NCBI GenBank assembly: GCA_024734495.1
Contig: JALMQS010000916.1
Location: 186,001 to 250,000 of the forward strand
Direction of reading: 5' to 3'
Origin: Forficula auricularia
Taxonomy: Eukaryota > Arthropoda > Insecta > Dermaptera > Forficulidae
Length of the DNA: 64,000 bases
The notes beneath the pieces are model-generated. The model was not told the DNA's origin, did no database searches, and saw nothing but the letters and a program-made list of their open reading frames with translations. This document shows, one piece after another, positions 60,066 to 64,000 of this stretch; position 1 is the first letter of the stretch; every line of letters starts with the position of its first letter. The translations under genes and the position numbers were made by a program.

Positions 60066-60660
60066 CTGTTTAATTACCAGTTTACAGTACTGGATAAACG
60101 TTTCTAAAGAACAGCCAAAAAAAAATTTGGTACACGATTACAAACACATGCACTTAACCGACATCCTTGAAATGATAGGAGTGTGAAGTAAGATGTCAAT
60201 GTATGTACTTTGGGGTTGCCACAGAACAAAAATAATGTCGTTCCGATACGACCTTTATTTAGCGAGTTATTTGCATTGTCCCTTTCAATACATGTCTTTT
60301 TCATGACACCTCTCCTCTAACTCGAAAATTTAAAAATAGAAATTATAATTTCTGGAAAATGAATTTTTAAATTATTTTAGCACATGAATGAACGGGTTTT
60401 GTTCTTAAATTGTTTTTTGTTATGATTGTAGAATGGTGTGTTGATTAAATAAAAACACGAGTCAGACTGATGAGTTAATCTCTAGCGATCCAGACAGGCT
60501 TACTCATTCATTCATTCATTCATCCTTGTATTCATTCATCTGCAGACATCCTCTCCATTTCCCTTTCCCTTCCTCTCTTTGAATTTCCGACCCTCACAAT
60601 ATCGATCCTCTTAATATTATCATTAACTGATTATTTTAATGGTGGTCTAATGCTTTCCAG

Positions 60661-60817
60661 GATTGGGAATTGCTCGTGCTCTCGAAACTGCAATGGAACG
60701 TGAATCCTGTGACCGGGTTCGATTTCGTTGATCAATTGATTGTCCGAAGTGAGCCGATCCAAGAGCACACTCTTGTGAGGAGACACGCACACACACTTCT
60801 CGCCCTCGCTTACTCAG
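60661..60817 (+). CDS. CycD: Cyclin D, exon 3 (end of cyclin box 1 and start of box 2)
   Basis: The acceptor CTTTCCAG ends at 60660 and the donor GTTAGT starts at 60818; 52 codons plus one base. It reads DWELLVLSKLQWNVNPVTGF, then DFVDQLIV and VRRHAHTLLALAYS. This matches the helix after the cyclin-box loop (vertebrate WELLVLGKLKWNL) and the KHAQTFIALC-type helix of the second box. Exon 2 ends in phase 0, so the junction is AKLMK-DWELL. The intron between them is 18.3 kb. The rest of the second cyclin fold and the PEST-like tail must lie beyond 64000; no matching exon was seen from 60818 to 64000. Confidence 0.93.
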
Positions 60818-61150
60818 GTTAGTTACCTAATAAATACACTATTTATTACCCAGCTTTTTGGTTAGTGGGGGGCAGGCCAGAAGGGAATTGTGCATTACAA
60901 ATAAATTAACTACACTACGGTGCAAAAAAATCGAGCCACCAATAAAAACTTGATTAAATAGCAAATTATTTTTAAAATTTTTACAAATATTCATATAATT
61001 TGTTCCGTTAACTCTTAAACTATATATTCAATAAATATTGTTGATAATTTTTGAATTTTATAAAAAAAAAGTAAAATTAAATTAAAAGATACAATTACAT
61101 ATTGAAGGAGTAAAAGAGTGTCTTCTGCTGGAATTATAAATTGTATTTAT

Positions 61151-61206
61151 TTATAACGAGACTATAGTTTCGAGAGCTTTAGCTCTCTTCATCAGTCTAT
61201 TACAAT
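61151..61206 (-). ncRNA. Hammerhead-ribozyme-like motif, best-formed copy
   Basis: Minus strand, 5' to 3': stem I strand TTGTAAT, bulged A, GA; core CTGATGA (61195-61189); one extra A; stem II GAGAGC / GCTCTC, six perfect pairs with loop TAAA; core GAAA; C-TATA-G as a minimal stem III; T-C cleavage site (after 61160); then TC and GTTATAA, which pairs with TTGTAAT including G-U pairs. All conserved core bases are present. The insertion between core A9 and stem II is unusual. This would be a type I arrangement. Confidence 0.55.
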
Positions 61207-61268
61207 TGATTCACAGGAATTAATTTATGAATATGAATATGATTCATAAATTAATTCCTGTGAATCAA

Positions 61269-61322
61269 TTGTAATAGACTGATGAAGACCCCAAAGCCCT
61301 CGAAACTATAGTCTCGTTATAA
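61269..61322 (+). ncRNA. Hammerhead-ribozyme-like motif, right arm
   Basis: It has the same core as the left arm: CTGATGA at 61279-61285, GAAA at 61302-61305, GTC at 61311-61313. Stem II is damaged here (GACCCC against GCCCTC), so the arms have diverged at just this place. Stem I and stem III are as in the other arm. Confidence 0.45.
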
Positions 61323-61758
61323 ATAAATAAAATTTATAATTCCAGCAGAAGACACTCTTTTATTGTCTCCTTCAATATATACAAATTCTGCTACCCTCGG
61401 CACAAAAACTTTCAATTTAATGATACAATTACAAATTATCATACTTTCTCAATATCCCTTTACATTTAAATCAAGTTTTAATAAAAGATCAAATTCCATT
61501 TGAAATATCAATAAATTGAATCCTTTTGAATTAAGCATCATTGATAGAAAGATAAAATAAACAACATGGATATTTCTGAAGTTCAAGCAGTTCAAATTGT
61601 GTGCCTAATTAATCAAGGGCTAAGTCAACGACAAGTGGCAAGTACACTTGTCAAGAAGCAATAATTTCAATAATGTATGGTTCCTTGTAAAAAAATTAAA
61701 AATGATTTACTATTTAATAAAGTTTTTATTGGTGGGTCGATTTTTTTGCACTTCAGTG

Positions 61759-63240
61759 TAAGTATAAGAAATTTAGAAAAACTAAATTTACTATCCATTT
61801 TTTTATAAACTAAATTAGCTATAAGAAAGAAAATTAATAATATCCATTTTTTTCCATTATTTAATTTTCAGTAACTATTTATAGAATTTTGATTTAAAGT
61901 TTTTAAGAATCATTTTGAATCTAAGGGGCAGCTGCCCTTCCCTGACCATAGCTGGGTACGCCCATGACTTTACTACTACCTCAACTACTATTGCTGCTAC
62001 AAGTGGCCTGACTATAGGTTTTGCCTCTTTCAGAGACAATTACAAAAGAAACTCCGTCTCGCTCATTTACTCGAAATTCAAAACTATTTGATTATATTTT
62101 TCATCAGAGATAGGGAAACTTTTTTAGCTATTAAAGTAAAATTTGATTTCACCGATATTACCAACTCGTTTCGAATGGAAGAAAATTAAAGACCATTTAA
62201 ATTTAAAATTGCTTATTGAATCAATTTATACGAAGAATAATTACAGTCATTAAAATGAAAAATACTAATTATATACGATAAAATGAATATACTAAAAAAA
62301 AGTAGTGTATAGAAAAAATTAATAAAATTATCATTATGGAACGAAAAAAAACTTTTTAACTTTAGACTTTGGAGAAATAATGTTTTATTTTTGATACAAT
62401 AATATCAAAATTGGTGTTTTTTTACATCTAAGATCAACTTGAATACTATTCTCGGATTTCAATAGATTTCTATACGATTTTTATTAATTACTATTATTTT
62501 ATTTTTTTTAATAAAAATATTTATAGACACAAACATATATATTTAGCCCTCTTTACCGGAAATTTTTTATTTTTACTCCACCTGAGGTAATTTAGCCAGG
62601 TTCAACCCTTTCTCACTATTCAGAAATAAATTAATCTTATTTAAGAAATGCGGGCTGGTTCTAGGTGAAACATTATAGCGATTAAGTAAATAAGGAATCA
62701 TGGTTTGATTTTTCTAAACAATTTGAATAAAAGTAAAAAGTATTGCTACTAGAAGTGGCCTGAATAGTAGTTTCGGCTCTTTTAGAGACTCCTTCTCGCT
62801 CCTTTTCATTCAAATTTTGTCGAAGTTCCCAGAGATGTGTTGCTTTCTAAAAAAGACTTTTCGGCACTATCCATAGCAAGTGTTTTTCTTTTTGATTTAA
62901 CTAATCAACTACTCTTGAAATTTGTGATTGTCATTTTTAAATACCCTGAACATAGCTATAATGAAAAAATCTCCATAAAGCCTCAATTGCTAGAAACATG
63001 ATTTTTAAACTTTCAACACACTTTCAAATTAAATACAAATCAAACAAACGTATTCACAAATTCGTTTGCCCCTATGACTTCTTAAGTATGGAATTAACTT
63101 TCCGCCACATACAACATTCAGGCTTTCAAGCAATATATTCGCAGATACCGTCGACTTCAAACCAAACTTAAAAATTCTACCCCTTCTCTTTCTTTTCTCG
63201 ATTCCGAGTATATAGTATAAAAAAATACAAATAAAAAAAT
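61759..63240. other. Cyclin D intron 3, no exon found
   Basis: AT-rich. GGTTCTAGGTGAAACAT at 62657-62673 is a further copy of the terminal block of the GTGAAAC repeat family. GAAGTGGCCTGA occurs at 62751 and a near copy at 62000. No coding signal. Confidence 0.45.
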
Positions 63241-63249
63241 GACTTTTTT

Positions 63250-63425
63250 TTAAATTTATTTATTGTCATTGCCCATTTAGACAGCAAATCAGTAAAGGGT
63301 TAGTAGGGTTAGTGAGGGAGCCGAGTTTTTGCCGGTTGAAATTTTATATGCTAGCCAGGCTCGAACCCGGGCCTCCCGCTTGAACATCGTCATCAACGAT
63401 GCTGAAGCTCGGACAACCCGGTTCC
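63250..63425 (-). repeat. tRNA-derived SINE
   Basis: On the minus strand: GGGTTGTCCGAGCTTCAGC, then GGAGGCCCGGGTTCGAGCC (B box), the body ACTCGGCTCCCTCACTAA and TTGCTGTCTAAATGGGC, ending in AATAAATAAATTT. It matches 33455-33635 closely. The remainder to 64000 shows no feature that I can support. Confidence 0.7.
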
Positions 63426-64000
63426 CCAAAATATATACTTTTCATATTTTTAAAATTAATGTAATATTCTTCTAATCAATAAAAATTAAAATAGCTAGCT
63501 ATCTGAAACAAGTCCGATATTTATGGGATTTTATCCGATCCCCAAGATAAGTCGCATATGCCTCGTTATGTCGATGGCTACTACCATTAGACGATTAGAC
63601 AGACAATTCTCATTAGCAGAGAGGCTAGAGTGCAACACGTGTGCACATCCTCTCTTTTAGCACTGAGCACACTTTCCGGATTACAACTGGACAATGTCCA
63701 TCTCATAATCATTTGATAAACCCAAGCAAAATGAGTGAAAAAACCGGATTTTTATTTTTCTCATTTAAATAAAACGTTAGACGAGACACAAAATGAAAGG
63801 GTGGGTTTTTTTCTGTTTTATTTTTCCCAAAAACGAGAGGGCATGTGAAAATTGTTCAAGAGATTTTTCTCAGTCAAAAATGGTCATTTATGTGATCAAA
63901 GCAAAACAACCCCCCCCTCCCCCTTCTCTCTTTTAACCACTGAAATAATCCAATTCTACTATAAAACCTGTTTCTGATTTATTTTCAATCCCCCTTTGAT

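Larger units (their letters stand above)
61100..61421. mobile_element. Foldback retroelement with hammerhead-like cores and exact 12-bp target duplication
   Basis: GATACAATTACA lies exactly at 61088-61099 and 61422-61433, within the Tc1-like remnant. The element is 322 bp. Its left part is an inverted partial copy of its right part: TGAAGGAG...AAAAGAGTGTCTTCTGC mirrors GCAGAAGACACTCTTTT...CTCCTTCA. The palindrome is centred near 61228. Each arm carries CTGATGA ... GAAAC-TATA-GTC. Only the right end has the extra CTGCTACCCTCGGCACAAAA. There is no protein. The plan, an inverted partial repeat joined to a full terminal repeat, resembles Penelope-type terminal structures. Confidence 0.8.
60913..61758 (+). 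mobile_element. Tc1-like element remnant
   Basis: Terminal inverted repeats of 39 bases lie at 60913-60951 and 61720-61758. Both read TGCAAAAAAATCGA(G/C)CCACC from the outside. TA stands on both sides, the usual target duplication of Tc1/mariner. A short frame at 61566-61664 starts MDISEVQAVQIVCLINQGLS, the N-terminal helix-turn-helix of Tc1-type transposases, and stops after 32 residues. The catalytic part is gone. A foldback retroelement has inserted at 61100. Confidence 0.8.

Noticed and set aside
63661..63720. Possible Cyclin D exon 4 after TCTCTTTTAG
   Set aside because: In the required phase it reads without similarity to the second cyclin fold and stops after about 18 codons.

Overview
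The window is AT-rich, intron-bearing eukaryotic DNA, most likely from an arthropod and probably an insect (a hemipteran is possible, but the sequence does not prove it). Three conserved protein genes can be reconstructed: the TREX-2 mRNA-export scaffold Xmas/GANP (+, 3245-6575), the mitochondrial tRNA methylthiotransferase CDK5RAP1 (-, 8991-19989, ten exons with compatible splice phases) and Cyclin D (+, three exons at 36193-36400, 42168-42383 and 60661-60817, with the 3' end outside the window). A mitochondrial insertion that reads in the invertebrate mitochondrial code (TGA=Trp, ATA=Met) fits an arthropod source.

Layout. 1-3244: repeats upstream of xmas. 3245-6575: xmas, with one frame break at an A run. 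6600-8990: DNA elements with GGCCCATTA motifs and a hairpin. 8991-19989: cdk5rap1. Its introns hold a GIY-YIG (Penelope-like) fragment, a 1.1-kb palindrome, a distant inverted pair of C-rich elements around exons 3-5, a relic copy of exon 3, a rearranged mitochondrial insertion and elements with hammerhead-like motifs. 19990-36000: a RNase H-type LINE, other repeats, and a minus-strand array of about 300-bp units that looks like repeated exons or splice junctions, with a TATA/Inr pair upstream of it. 36000-64000: Cyclin D, whose introns (5.8 and 18.3 kb) are filled with hAT, pogo-like, Tc1-like, Helitron, LINE, SINE and foldback elements.

The three host genes are functionally unrelated (mRNA export, mitochondrial tRNA modification, G1 cell-cycle control) and show no sign of a shared system. 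The most distinctive signal is a set of short foldback retroelements, several with a hammerhead-ribozyme-like core (CTGATGA ... GAAA ... TC), two of them bounded by exact 12-bp target duplications. They appear related to the Penelope-like fragment in the same window. Coordinates were worked out by hand and may be off by a few bases at repeat edges.
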